64,000 bases of DNA, taken from positions 4,160,667 through 4,224,666 of the forward strand of contig CP128386.1 in assembly GCA_030345135.1 (NCBI GenBank), in the 5' to 3' direction. The position numbers and the translations under genes are program-made. The notes beneath the pieces are model-generated. The model ran no database searches. It was not told the DNA's origin and worked only from the letters and a program-made list of their open reading frames with translations. This document shows, piece by piece, positions 42,846-51,372 of this stretch (the stretch's first letter is position 1; each line of letters starts with the position of its first letter). This stretch comes from Chitinophagaceae bacterium DXS (GTDB taxonomy: Bacteria; Bacteroidota; Bacteroidia; Chitinophagales; Chitinophagaceae).

Positions 42846-43649
42846 CTATTTATTAAAAAATGTATTGTTTTTTATTTCGTCCCCTTGCTGAATCAGTCTT
42901 AAAGCACCGTCCCACAAGGTTTTACGCATACGCAAACTTTCTTTTGCAGCATCAGTTGCCTCAATCCATTTCTGTTTGTCATTACCGCAGAGGGCAGAAA
43001 CCATTTCCATTGCAAGAAGACTGTGATGGTCGCCATCCACCTCTATATGTCTTTCAAGATAGTAATTGAAAATATCCAGTTTCCCCTGCAACTGAAGCGA
43101 AAGATCTTTTATAAGCTTATGAAACATTCCGGGTATCAGATCTTCACGGCCAAATGTGAAAACAGCCGCCTGAACGTATACCGGTTGTTGCTCAATTACA
43201 TTAAATGTAAAATTTACAAAACTTTTGATTTCTTCCGGCAATGATAACTGGTCCATTGCTTCCTGCACCGTTTTGCCATTGGCCGTATGATGCAGTAATT
43301 CTTTAATTGACGAAGCGTCGGCTTCCATTTGATCCATAGCCTCCAGATACAACTCAAAATGACTTTTACGAACGCCCTCAGCATCTACATCACTTTCTTC
43401 GCCGGCAACGATCTCGTTTATGAGATAGCGGGTATTACCGTCGCCAACAGGATGCCAGGGCAGCGATACACAGGTTAGTTGCATCTGTAACGACTTCAAC
43501 AACGACATAAAATCCCATACAGCAAAAACATGTGTTTCTGCAAAACGTTGTATGTCGGTTAGCTTATTGATCTCTTTGTACAAGGGGTGTGAAATAATCG
43601 ATTCTTTTTCAGCTGCGAGTTCCTGCTGAAGCACTTCAATACATGACAT
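42846..43649 (-). CDS. DUF3050 family protein, heme-oxygenase-like fold
   Basis: An all-helical protein of 267 residues: HPLYKEINKLTDIQRFAETHVFAVWDFMSLLKSLQ near 21-55, VSLPWHPVGDGNTRYLINEIVAGEESD near 60-86, and YLERHIEVDGDHHSLLAMEM near 195-214. The spaced His and Glu residues could form a metal site as in TenA/heme oxygenase-like di-iron proteins. It matches the DUF3050 family in layout and length. The activity is unknown. It is the downstream neighbour of asnS in the same direction but is separated by the asnS terminator. Confidence 0.85.
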   Translation of the reverse strand: MSCIEVLQQELAAEKESIISHPLYKEINKLTDIQRFAETHVFAVWDFMSLLKSLQMQLTCVSLPWHPVGDGNTRYLINEIVAGEESDVDAEGVRKSHFELYLEAMDQMEADASSIKELLHHTANGKTVQEAMDQLSLPEEIKSFVNFTFNVIEQQPVYVQAAVFTFGREDLIPGMFHKLIKDLSLQLQGKLDIFNYYLERHIEVDGDHHSLLAMEMVSALCGNDKQKWIEATDAAKESLRMRKTLWDGALRLIQQGDEIKNNTFFNK

Positions 43650-43726
43650 AGATTATAAAAATTCCAGGGACGGAAGATTAGTTAAATAAAAGATTATCGG
43701 CGTGAGAACCCTTTGGTTATAAGAAC

Positions 43727-43755
43727 AAAACGCCGGAGTTTTTTGCTCCGGCGCT
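43727..43755 (-). terminator. asnS terminator
   Basis: Stem CGCCGGAG with CTCCGGCG (43731-43753) around an A-rich loop, followed on the minus strand by TTTTG. It lies 12 nt after the asnS stop codon. Confidence 0.85.
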
Positions 43756-43766
43756 TATTAAAATTA

Positions 43767-45206
43767 TTAGAATTCACAGTTCTTCGGCGTTCTTGCAAAC
43801 GGAATTACGTCGCGAATGTTGCCCATTCCGGTAACAAACTGCACCATACGTTCAAAACCAAGACCGAAACCAGCGTGCGGAACGCTTCCGTAACGGCGGG
43901 TATCAAGGTACCACTGCATTTCATCCACCGGCACATGCATATCTTCCATGCGCTGAACCAGTTTTTCCAGTCTTTCCTCACGCTGGCTTCCACCCACAAT
44001 TTCGCCAATTCCCGGCGCCAGAATGTCCATTGCGGCAACTGTTTTACCGTCATCATTCATACGCATGTAAAACGCCTTAATTGCAGCCGGATAGCCTGTA
44101 ACAATCACCGGTTTTTTAAAGTGCTTTTCCACCAGGTATCGCTCGTGTTCGCTCTGCAGATCTATGCCCCATTTAACCTCATACTGGAACTTTTTCTTTT
44201 TGTAAGCAGGGCTATCCAACAGAATATTGATCGCATCAGTGTAAGTGATCCTTTCGAAATTGTTGTTCAATACAAACTCCAGTTTTTCGATCAATCCCAT
44301 TTCGCTGCGCTTATCCTGCGGCAATTGTTTTTCCTCTTCCGCCAGGCGCTGAGCAAGAAACTCGAGGTCTTCGCGGTTGTTCTCCATCGCATGGCGAATA
44401 ATATACCTGATGAACTCTTCTGCAAGGTTCATGTTATCTTCAATATCGTAGAAAGCCATTTCCGGCTCAATCATCCAAAACTCAGCCAGGTGACGGGTTG
44501 TATTGGAGTTTTCAGCGCGGAAAGTAGGTCCGAAAGTGTAGATATCGCTAAACGCCATAGCTCCCAATTCGCCTTCCAACTGACCGCTAACCGTAAGGTT
44601 CGCACTCTTACCGAAGAAATCCTCAGCAAAATCAATACTTCCGTCTTCTTTACGGGGAGGGTTATCCAGCGGCAATGTAGTAACGCGGAACATTTCACCC
44701 GCACCTTCCGCATCGCTTGATGTAACGATCGGGGTATGCAGGTAAACAAATCCTTTGTCATTGAAAAATTTGTGTACCGCAAAAGCCAGTGAATGACGAA
44801 CGCGGAATACAGCTCCAAAGGTGTTTGTTCTGAAACGCAGATGTGCCACTTCTCGCAAATATTCGAGGCTGGGTCTGTTTTTCAGTTGCAGCGGGTATTT
44901 TTCACCATCGCAATCGCCCAATACTTCCACAGTTTTAGCCTTAACCTCTACCTTCTGGCCTTTGCCAAGGCTGGGGATCAGCTCACCCACAACTTTTAAA
45001 GATGCGCCGGTAGTTATGCGCTTCAATGTATTTTCATCAAGTAAACCTAACTCGGTAACTATCTGTAAGTTATTATTGGTACTGCCATCATTCAATGCTA
45101 TAAACTGGTTATTCCTGAAAGAACGAACCCATCCCATTACTATTACTTCCTGGCCAGTAGCTTCCTGCGCCAACAATGTCTTGATCTTTGTTCTAGTGTT
45201 GAACAT
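43767..45206 (-). CDS. asnS: asparagine--tRNA ligase
   Basis: Class IIb synthetase of 479 residues. The N-terminal OB-fold anticodon-binding domain ([23 protein letters not shown]) spans about 15-115. The catalytic domain follows: motif 1 near [16 protein letters not shown], motif 2 [24 protein letters not shown], and motif 3 [15 protein letters not shown]. The IEPEMAF block and overall length fit AsnRS and not AspRS. It charges tRNA-Asn in the cytoplasm. A -7 box lies about 40 nt upstream of the ATG. A long antisense open frame covers part of it but has no coding features. Confidence 0.97.
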   Translation of the reverse strand: MFNTRTKIKTLLAQEATGQEVIVMGWVRSFRNNQFIALNDGSTNNNLQIVTELGLLDENTLKRITTGASLKVVGELIPSLGKGQKVEVKAKTVEVLGDCDGEKYPLQLKNRPSLEYLREVAHLRFRTNTFGAVFRVRHSLAFAVHKFFNDKGFVYLHTPIVTSSDAEGAGEMFRVTTLPLDNPPRKEDGSIDFAEDFFGKSANLTVSGQLEGELGAMAFSDIYTFGPTFRAENSNTTRHLAEFWMIEPEMAFYDIEDNMNLAEEFIRYIIRHAMENNREDLEFLAQRLAEEEKQLPQDKRSEMGLIEKLEFVLNNNFERITYTDAINILLDSPAYKKKKFQYEVKWGIDLQSEHERYLVEKHFKKPVIVTGYPAAIKAFYMRMNDDGKTVAAMDILAPGIGEIVGGSQREERLEKLVQRMEDMHVPVDEMQWYLDTRRYGSVPHAGFGLGFERMVQFVTGMGNIRDVIPFARTPKNCEF

Positions 45207-45716
45207 GCATGTACAATTTAGCAGTTTTTAAATCTTAAAACCCGGCAAAGATAATCTAACACGCAGGTTGAACCATCTTAATTTAACGGTCATTTTGCAA
45301 TGAACCGTTTTGGCGATAGCGTAAATCAATTAATATTGCCGAACGTACCGAAGGAAAACAGATCCCTGCTTGCAAATTCCACGATACAAAAAACGTGCAT
45401 CTCAAATTTCACAAGATGGTCCGCTCATTCAATTGATATTGTCCGGGCGTCGGAATGTGGAAAATTCATTTTTTGGCACAACTTTTTGGGAATAAAGTAT
45501 ATAAATGTTAAAGTAGATAGTAAAAAGGATCAGATTGGCAAAAAATTTTCCGATTTTATTTTTTTTCATTGTATTATTGCAGGCAGAAACAAGCTGGTCA
45601 GTCAGAATTCATATCTCTCAGCTCACCTGTTTGCTTATCATCAATCAAAATTTTTCTTCAATCAATTTTAATGGGATTTTCCGAATTAAAAATGTATCCT
45701 TTTTTAGACCCTATTT
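45207..45716. other. 510-bp spacer: asnS promoter and long AT-rich leader of rho
   Basis: Holds TATCTTTG on the minus strand at 45246-45253, a -7 box for asnS with a predicted 35-nt leader. The rest, up to the rho ATG, is AT-rich with no convincing gene; a 123-codon frame at 45300 has atypical composition. A long leader is consistent with autoregulation of rho, which is known in other bacteria, but no specific structure was identified. Confidence 0.45.
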
Positions 45717-47381
45717 ATGTATGATATTTTGCAATTGAACGACATGTTAGTTCCTGAGTTGCTTGATGTTGCCGAGCATCTGAGCATTCCCAATTCCAAA
45801 AAGCTTAACAAACAGGAACTGATTTATAAAATCTTAGACAAACAAGCTGTTATGGCAAGTGAAAAAAAAGACAATGCTTCCGCTACTGAAAAACCAAAAC
45901 GTAAACGCATTGTAAAAGCAAGCACGGGTAATACTACAGAAGAAGCGGTGGTAATGACTGAAGCAAAGCCTGCGAAAGCAAATAACGACGAAGCTCCAAA
46001 GAAAAAAGCCGCTAAGAAAACAAAAGCGAAAGCCGAAATAGAAGAGCCTGAAGTTAGTGCACAACAAGAAGAAGAGGTAGTTGTGAAAAACGAGCCCCAG
46101 ATTGGCGAAGCCCTTCTCGCAATGGCTTTCGGAGATGATGAACCGCTTTTTGATGACGAGGTGATGGAAGAAGAAGAGGAAGAGGAAGATGAAAAAGGAT
46201 TCCGTTCCGAAGAGATTGCACCTTCCCGTCCACAATACCGCAAAGAACCAGTTTTCAATATAGAATTTGATGGAGTAATTCAATCTGAAGGCGTACTTGA
46301 AATGATGCCTGATGGTTATGGTTTCCTCCGTTCTTCTGATTATAATTACCTGTCATCTCCGGATGATGTTTATGTATCTCCTTCCCAAATAAAGTTATTT
46401 GGTTTAAAAACAGGTGATACCGTTTTTGGAGCCGTTCGCCCTCCCAAAGAAGGTGAAAAATATTTCGCACTGTTAAAGGTTGAAACCATTAACGGTAAAG
46501 GCCCGGATGAGGTTCGCGACCGTGTACCTTTTGAATACCTGACTCCATTATTTCCATTCGAGAAATTAAATCTCTTTACCAGTCCAAGTAACTACAGTAC
46601 ACGTATCATTGACCTGTTTACACCAATAGGTAAAGGACAGCGTGGATTGATTGTTGCCCAGCCTAAAGTAGGTAAAACCATGTTGCTGAAAGAGGTTGCG
46701 AATGCTATCTCTCAAAATCACCCTGAGTGTTATCTGATGGTAGTGTTGATTGATGAGCGTCCTGAAGAGGTTACCGATATGGAGCGCAGCGTTAAAGCAG
46801 AAGTGATCGCTTCTACTTTTGATGAGCCAGCTGAAAAACACGTAAAAGTTTCTACAATCGCCTTGCAAAAAGCAAAACGCCTTGTAGAGTGCGGACACGA
46901 TGTGGTTATCCTGCTTGATTCTATCACCCGTTTGGCAAGAGCACACAACACTGTTGCTCCTGCAAGTGGTAAGGTATTAAGTGGTGGTGTTGAAGCAAAT
47001 GCTATGCAGAAACCAAAACAATTCTTTGGTGCTGCACGTAAAATAGAAAACGGTGGATCTTTAACCATCCTTGCTACAGCGTTAATTGAAACAGGTAGCA
47101 AAATGGACGAAGTTATCTTCGAAGAATTTAAAGGTACAGGTAACATGGAGTTGCAGTTAGACAGAAGACTGGCTAACAAACGCATCTTCCCCGCTATCGA
47201 TCCTATTGCATCTTCAACTCGTCGCGATGACCTGTTGCTAAGCAAAGAAGTACTGGGCAAAATGAACATTCTTCGCTTATTCATCAATGATATGAATACT
47301 GATGAAGCTATGAACGAATTGCTGAGACGTATGCGCGGCACGAAGAGCAATGAGGAATTCCTTGCAAGCATGAACGGATAA
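45717..47381 (+). CDS. rho: transcription termination factor Rho with charged N-terminal insertion
   Basis: Hexameric RNA-dependent ATPase that ends transcription. The N-terminal Rho_N segment ([25 protein letters not shown]) covers about 8-40. A low-complexity insertion of about 140 residues follows, first Lys/Ala-rich and then Glu/Asp-rich (for example [11 protein letters not shown]). The cold-shock-like RNA-binding domain ([21 protein letters not shown]) comes next, then the ATPase with Walker [10 protein letters not shown] near 320 and Walker [15 protein letters not shown]. At 554 residues it is far longer than E. coli Rho (419); such insertions are usual in Bacteroidota. Monocistronic. 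Confidence 0.97.
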   Translation: MYDILQLNDMLVPELLDVAEHLSIPNSKKLNKQELIYKILDKQAVMASEKKDNASATEKPKRKRIVKASTGNTTEEAVVMTEAKPAKANNDEAPKKKAAKKTKAKAEIEEPEVSAQQEEEVVVKNEPQIGEALLAMAFGDDEPLFDDEVMEEEEEEEDEKGFRSEEIAPSRPQYRKEPVFNIEFDGVIQSEGVLEMMPDGYGFLRSSDYNYLSSPDDVYVSPSQIKLFGLKTGDTVFGAVRPPKEGEKYFALLKVETINGKGPDEVRDRVPFEYLTPLFPFEKLNLFTSPSNYSTRIIDLFTPIGKGQRGLIVAQPKVGKTMLLKEVANAISQNHPECYLMVVLIDERPEEVTDMERSVKAEVIASTFDEPAEKHVKVSTIALQKAKRLVECGHDVVILLDSITRLARAHNTVAPASGKVLSGGVEANAMQKPKQFFGAARKIENGGSLTILATALIETGSKMDEVIFEEFKGTGNMELQLDRRLANKRIFPAIDPIASSTRRDDLLLSKEVLGKMNILRLFINDMNTDEAMNELLRRMRGTKSNEEFLASMNG

Positions 47382-47431
47382 TCTAAGGATGACAAATCCT
47401 TATCCTCAAAATAAGTTATTCCAATAAGCAC

Positions 47432-47480
47432 AATTCAATGTTTCAAACAGCCGCAATTGTTTGAAACATTGAATTTTATA
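47432..47480 (+). terminator. rho terminator with an 18-bp AT-rich stem
   Basis: A perfect 18-bp inverted repeat (47432-47449 with 47458-47475) around an 8-nt loop, followed by TTATATAAG. It lies 50 nt after the rho stop codon. The T-run is short, so an mRNA 3'-end stabiliser is another reading. Confidence 0.65.
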
Positions 47481-47552
47481 TAAGTACAGGTTCCATTTCC
47501 AAACCGTGTATCGCAAAAAAATCCATACAAATTTTACAATAATCAATCGCTT

Positions 47553-48476
47553 ATGTCTTTACTTGTAGTAGGCACAATGGCTTTCGATGCCATAGAAACG
47601 CCCTTTGGCAAAACAGATAAAATAATCGGCGGATCTGCAACCTATGCAGCTTACGCAGCCAGCAACTTTACACACTCTATCAAGCAGGTATCCATAGTTG
47701 GGGAAGATTTTCCTGAAGAGGAAATGAAAGATCTTTCTGACCGCGGTGTTGAGCTGGAAGGTGTTGAAGTGGTAAAGGGTAAAAAATCATTCTTCTGGAG
47801 CGGGAAGTATCATCTTGATATGAACACAAGAGATACACTGGTTACAGACCTGAATGTGCTTGCTGATTTTAATCCTGTGATTCCGGACAGTTATCAGGGC
47901 GCCGAGTTTGTGATGCTGGGAAATGTAATGCCCGCGCTACAGAAGAAAGTAATTGAGCAATTGAAAGAAAGGCCTCGTTTGATTGTGCTTGACACAATGA
48001 ACTTCTGGATGGAAACCGCTATGGATGACCTGAAAGAGGTATTAACGATGGTAGATTTGTTGTTGGTGAATGATAGTGAAGCAAGACAATTAGCCGGAGA
48101 ATATTCTATTGTAAAAGCAGCCCGCAAAATACTTTCAATGGGTCCGAAATACCTGATCATTAAGAAGGGTGAACACGGCGCATTGTTGTTCCATGAGAAC
48201 AATGTATTCTTTGCCCCCGCACTTCCGCTGGAAGATGTGTTTGACCCAACAGGAGCCGGTGATACTTTCGCCGGTGGCTTTATGGGGCATCTTGTTAAGA
48301 CCAAAGATGTTTCTTTTGAAAACATGAAAACAGCGATCATTGTTGGTTCTGCACTGGCAAGCTTTTGCGTGGAGAAATTTGGCCCTGAGCGCCTGAAAGA
48401 AATCACCAAGCAAGATATTGACACCCGCCTGGATGAGTTTGTTCAGCTGGTGAATTTTGATATTAAGTTAGTGTAG
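47553..48476 (+). CDS. PfkB family carbohydrate kinase
   Basis: Ribokinase-fold sugar or nucleoside kinase of 307 residues. The N-terminal substrate region has LLVVGTMAFDAIETP and GGSATYAAYAASNF near 35-48. The C-terminal PfkB signature 2 DPTGAGDTFAGGFMGHL near 233-249 supplies the catalytic Asp and the anion hole. NDSEARQLAG near 170 is the mid-protein ATP-side motif. Substrate not evident: the sequence is closer to the adenosine-kinase/uncharacterised sugar kinase branch than to phosphofructokinase. Single gene with a strong terminator. Confidence 0.92.
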   Translation: MSLLVVGTMAFDAIETPFGKTDKIIGGSATYAAYAASNFTHSIKQVSIVGEDFPEEEMKDLSDRGVELEGVEVVKGKKSFFWSGKYHLDMNTRDTLVTDLNVLADFNPVIPDSYQGAEFVMLGNVMPALQKKVIEQLKERPRLIVLDTMNFWMETAMDDLKEVLTMVDLLLVNDSEARQLAGEYSIVKAARKILSMGPKYLIIKKGEHGALLFHENNVFFAPALPLEDVFDPTGAGDTFAGGFMGHLVKTKDVSFENMKTAIIVGSALASFCVEKFGPERLKEITKQDIDTRLDEFVQLVNFDIKLV

Positions 48477-48546
48477 CTTAAAGCCTAAAGCGCAAAGCTT
48501 AGAACTGTTCTACACACAATTATAGCTTTCGCATAAATAATAGTTT

Positions 48547-48583
48547 AAACGGCCTGGAACATTACTGTTTCAGGCCGTTTTTG
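48547..48583 (+). terminator. terminator after the PfkB kinase gene
   Basis: AAACGGCCTG with CAGGCCGTTT stem around a 14-nt loop, then TTGTTT, located 70 nt after the stop codon. Confidence 0.85.
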
Positions 48584-48589
48584 TTTATT

Positions 48590-48850
48590 AGCCACAGAGG
48601 CACTGAAGCCCTGAAACTATCCGCACATTCATTTTCAATTTTCAAATTTCAATTTTCAATTAATTCGCACATCCGCACATTTGCACATCCGCACATTCAT
48701 TTTCAATTATCCCCGCCTGAATGATGTCAGTCGGGCAGGAACTTTCAACTATCAGTTACCTAGTCACTGAATCATTCGCACATCCGCACATCCGCACATT
48801 TGCACATCTGCACATCCGCACATCCGCACATTCATTTTCAATTCTCAACC
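48590..48850. repeat. GCACATCC tandem words and other repeats upstream of the M13 peptidase gene
   Basis: GCACATCC/GCACATTT units of 9-10 nt occur at 48619-48632, 48664-48700 and seven times in a row at 48774-48832. They are interspersed with TTTTCAATTTTCAA words (48628-48662) and one CCCCGCCTGA...GGGCAGGA unit (48711-48740). No spacer-repeat regularity, so not a CRISPR. Confidence 0.75.
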
Positions 48851-48925
48851 GCACTCCGCTCTTCACAAAAAATATCTTCACACCCAAAAGTTTATTACTT
48901 TGAGATACTTTCAAAAACAAAGTCT

Positions 48926-50953
48926 ATGAAGCAACTACGGCTTGTACCCGCTGCAATGCTTATGCTGGCAGTGTTTTCCTGCAAACAGGAGACAAAAACA
49001 ACAGAACAGAAATTTATTGAAACATCGCAACTGGACTCTTCAGTAAAGCCAGGCGATAATTTCTTTTTATTTGTAAACGGTAAATGGCTGCAGAAAGCTG
49101 AGATTCCGGCGACAGAAAGCAGCATCGGATCATTCCTGGATATTTATAACAGAACCAAGGACCATATTAAAACGATCCTCGACTCTGTTTCCAAAGCAAA
49201 TAATACTGCGGGAACCATAGAGCAAAAAGTAGGGGATTTCTATGCATCCGGTATGGATTCCGCTACAATTGAAAAGCGTGGCTATGAGCCGGTAAAACCG
49301 TACTTGCAAAAGATAGACGGCTTAACCGATAGCAAAGACATCATGCAGTTTGTTGCCGAACAGCAAGTACTTAACAACAATCTTCTTTTTAGCATGGGCG
49401 TAGGCGCAGACGAAAAGAACAGCAGCATGAATATTGCGCTTTTTTACCAGGGAGGACTGGGGCTTCCTGACAGAGATTACTATTTCAAAACGGATGCCCC
49501 GACGCTGGATATTGTAAAAGCTTATAAGGCATATATTCAAAAACTGTTTACACTAACAGGAACAGATTCTGCAACTGCAGCGAAAAACGCTGAGACAATT
49601 TTTGCTTTTGAAAAACAGATGGCTGGAAGTCACCGCACCAATGTTGAACTCCGCGATCCGCAAAGCAATTATCATAAACTTGCTGTTACAGAACTGGATA
49701 AAAAACAACCGGTATTTGCATGGACAACCTTATTGAACAATCTCAACATAAAATCAGATTCTGTAAATGTGGGTCAACCGGCTTTCTACGGACAAGTAAA
49801 CGAGCTGCTTAAAACAACTCCGCTCGATACATGGAAAATATACCTGCGTTTTCATGTTCTTGCAGATGCAGCCACGGCATTAAGCTCACCTTTTGTGGAT
49901 GCAGCTTTCAATTATTCAAAAGTGTTAAGCGGACAGCAAAAACAAAAACCCCGCTGGGAACGTATTTACAGAAGAACTGATGCTAACCTTGGTGAAGCCC
50001 TCGGACAACTGTATGTAAAGAAATACTTTACCGCTGAGGCTAAACAACGCATGCTGGAATTGGTAAACAACCTACAGACTGCTTTTGATGCACGCATCGG
50101 AAAACTCGATTGGATGAGCGACAGCACTAAAGCTAAGGCCAAAGAAAAGCTTCATGCTTTCATAAAGAAGATTGGCTATCCTGACAAATGGAGAGATTAC
50201 AGTAAAGTAACCATCAACAAAGGAACTTATTTTGAAAACCTTGTTTCTGCAGCAAAGAATGAATACGAATATAACAGGGCAAAAATTGGTAAGCCGGTTG
50301 ACAAAACCGAATGGGGCATGACACCTCCAACCATCAACGCCTATTACAATCCGGTGTTTAATGAGATCGTATTCCCGGCTGGTATTTTGCAGGCACCGTT
50401 CTTTGATCTTACAGCTGATGATGCGATGAACTATGGAGCTATCGGTATGGCTATCGGTCATGAAATGACGCATGGTTTTGACGACCAGGGCGCACAGTAC
50501 GATAAAGATGGTAACCTGAAAAACTGGTGGAGCAAAGAAGACTACACCAAGTTCCAGGCAAAATCAAAACAAGTCATCGATCTGTATAACTCATTCACTA
50601 TCCTTGATACGGTTCATATCAATGGCGCATTAACTACCGGTGAAAATATGGCAGACATTGGCGGCATCGCCATTGCATACGACGCATTCAAATTAACCAA
50701 GCAAGGAAAGGATACAGCACGTATCGATGGACTTACTCCGGATCAACGTTTCTTCATCTCTTTAGGCCTGGTTTGGCGCGAGAAAGTAAAACCAGAAACA
50801 GAGCGTCTTGGCATCAACACTGATCCGCACTCTCCCGGTATGTGGCGTGTAAATGGACCTTTGATGAACTTTGAACCTTTCTATAAAGCATTTAATGTTC
50901 AGGCAGGTGAGAAAATGTATGTGGCGGACGATAAGAGAATCAAGATTTGGTAA
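48926..50953 (+). CDS. M13 family zinc metallopeptidase (neprilysin/PepO-like) lipoprotein
   Basis: Endopeptidase of 675 residues, anchored as a lipoprotein: signal MKQLRLVPAAMLMLAVFSC with the lipobox Cys at about residue 19. The M13 N-terminal domain starts with PGDNFFLFVNGKWL and the catalytic domain carries PPTINAYYNP, the zinc motif HEMTH (IGHEMTHGFDDQG near residue 511) and the third ligand Glu in GENMADIGG near 572. The C-terminal FFISLGLVWREK and MWRVNGPLMN blocks complete the family. It degrades oligopeptides in the periplasm or at the outer membrane. The ATG at 48926 is preferred; upstream codons translate the GCACATCC repeat. Confidence 0.95.
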   Translation: MKQLRLVPAAMLMLAVFSCKQETKTTEQKFIETSQLDSSVKPGDNFFLFVNGKWLQKAEIPATESSIGSFLDIYNRTKDHIKTILDSVSKANNTAGTIEQKVGDFYASGMDSATIEKRGYEPVKPYLQKIDGLTDSKDIMQFVAEQQVLNNNLLFSMGVGADEKNSSMNIALFYQGGLGLPDRDYYFKTDAPTLDIVKAYKAYIQKLFTLTGTDSATAAKNAETIFAFEKQMAGSHRTNVELRDPQSNYHKLAVTELDKKQPVFAWTTLLNNLNIKSDSVNVGQPAFYGQVNELLKTTPLDTWKIYLRFHVLADAATALSSPFVDAAFNYSKVLSGQQKQKPRWERIYRRTDANLGEALGQLYVKKYFTAEAKQRMLELVNNLQTAFDARIGKLDWMSDSTKAKAKEKLHAFIKKIGYPDKWRDYSKVTINKGTYFENLVSAAKNEYEYNRAKIGKPVDKTEWGMTPPTINAYYNPVFNEIVFPAGILQAPFFDLTADDAMNYGAIGMAIGHEMTHGFDDQGAQYDKDGNLKNWWSKEDYTKFQAKSKQVIDLYNSFTILDTVHINGALTTGENMADIGGIAIAYDAFKLTKQGKDTARIDGLTPDQRFFISLGLVWREKVKPETERLGINTDPHSPGMWRVNGPLMNFEPFYKAFNVQAGEKMYVADDKRIKIW

Positions 50954-51120
50954 GACGATGTACGATGTTAGATGTACGATTTTAGATGTAGGCGCAGTTA
51001 TTGAAAGTACGAGCTACGAAGTACGAAGTACCTAAGTGAAACACGCCAGCGCATTGCGAACACTTTAATATGGGCTTTTGCTGATAGCTGACAGCTCATG
51101 GCTTATAGCTGTTAGTTAAA
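50954..51120. repeat. repeat words between M13 peptidase gene and asd leader
   Basis: GATGTACGATGTTAGATGTACG words at 50955-50989, a TACGAAGTA copy at 51005-51031, and GCTGATAGCTGACAGC words at 51076-51117. The order matches the mosaic upstream of gltX. Confidence 0.7.
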
Positions 51121-51125
51121 AAAAT

Positions 51126-51156
51126 TTTGAATAACCAATTTTGATGATTACATTCG
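51126..51156 (+). promoter_or_regulatory. promoter of the asd leader
   Basis: TTTG (51126-51129), a 19-nt spacer and TACATTCG (51149-51156) match TTTG-N19-TAnnTTTG with one mismatch. Predicted start is near 51160-51164, immediately before the leader-peptide ATG at 51165. Confidence 0.6.
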
Positions 51157-51164
51157 CAACCGCA

Positions 51165-51230
51165 ATGACAAAAACAATGAAACATACAAAGCGTTCAAAG
51201 AAGCAGTTCTCCAACCGGGAAGGTGCGTAA
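51165..51230 (+). CDS. putative asd attenuator leader peptide (21 residues)
   Basis: A short open frame, ATG 51165 to TAA 51228-51230, encodes MTKTMKHTKRSKKQFSNREG plus a final Ala. Ten of the first thirteen residues are Thr (3), Lys (5) or Met (2). These are end products of the aspartate family pathway, in which Asd acts before the lysine/threonine/methionine branch. The end of the frame overlaps the first arm of an antiterminator (51215-51223). It would therefore work like classical leader peptides: stalling at scarce Thr-, Lys- or Met-tRNA leaves the arm free. It has no other sign of function. Its identity as a leader rests on composition and on the RNA structures around it. Confidence 0.65.
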   Translation: MTKTMKHTKRSKKQFSNREGA

Positions 51231-51290
51231 CGTTTGCGTATGTATAACATAACTAACAAAGGGCCTTCTCGGATGAGAAGGCCTTTTTTG
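51215..51290 (+). promoter_or_regulatory. transcription attenuator of asd (antiterminator and terminator)
   Basis: Terminator: GGCCTTCTC (51262-51270) pairs perfectly with GAGAAGGCC (51275-51283), followed by six T. Antiterminator: CCGGGAAGG (51215-51223), inside the last codons of the leader peptide, can pair over nine positions (one G-U) with CCTTCTCGG (51264-51272), which uses up the 5' arm of the terminator. The two folds exclude each other. A ribosome that reaches the stop codon at 51228 would cover the 51215-51223 arm and favour termination. Confidence 0.7.
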
Positions 51291-51339
51291 TTATCGCAAA
51301 CAGCTCATTTAATAACCAAAGCATAAACAAAAAAAAATC

Positions 51340-51363
51340 GTCCGCTGATGCGGACAAGGAGGA
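51340..51363 (+). promoter_or_regulatory. hairpin and strong Shine-Dalgarno of asd
   Basis: A 6-bp hairpin GTCCGC-TGAT-GCGGAC (51340-51355) stands directly before AAGGAGGA (51357-51363 region), 9-10 nt upstream of the asd ATG. So full a Shine-Dalgarno is exceptional in this window, where most genes have none. Confidence 0.6.
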
Positions 51364-51372
51364 TTAAACAAC

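Noticed and set aside
42708-42902. Frame reading MGRDRTGDTRIFS
   Set aside because: It is the well-known shadow translation across tRNA-Phe.
43713-44720. A 335-codon plus-strand open frame
   Set aside because: It lies entirely antisense to asnS, has no recognisable motif, and its composition mirrors the synthetase codons; a shadow frame.
45300-45671. A 123-codon plus-strand frame upstream of rho
   Set aside because: Composition (Phe, His, Cys, Ser rich) is unlike coding DNA here, no start context, and the strand is better explained as the rho leader.
45834-46283. Minus-strand frames rich in Ser or Phe inside rho
   Set aside because: They are antisense readings of the Lys/Glu-rich insertion of Rho.
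48774-48832. Possible CRISPR array
   Set aside because: Units are 9-10 nt in direct tandem without spacers, and no cas gene is in the window.
48721-48925. Frames reading HIRTSAHPHI-like repeats, including an extension of the M13 peptidase
   Set aside because: They translate GCACATCC tandem words; the lipoprotein signal starts at 48926.
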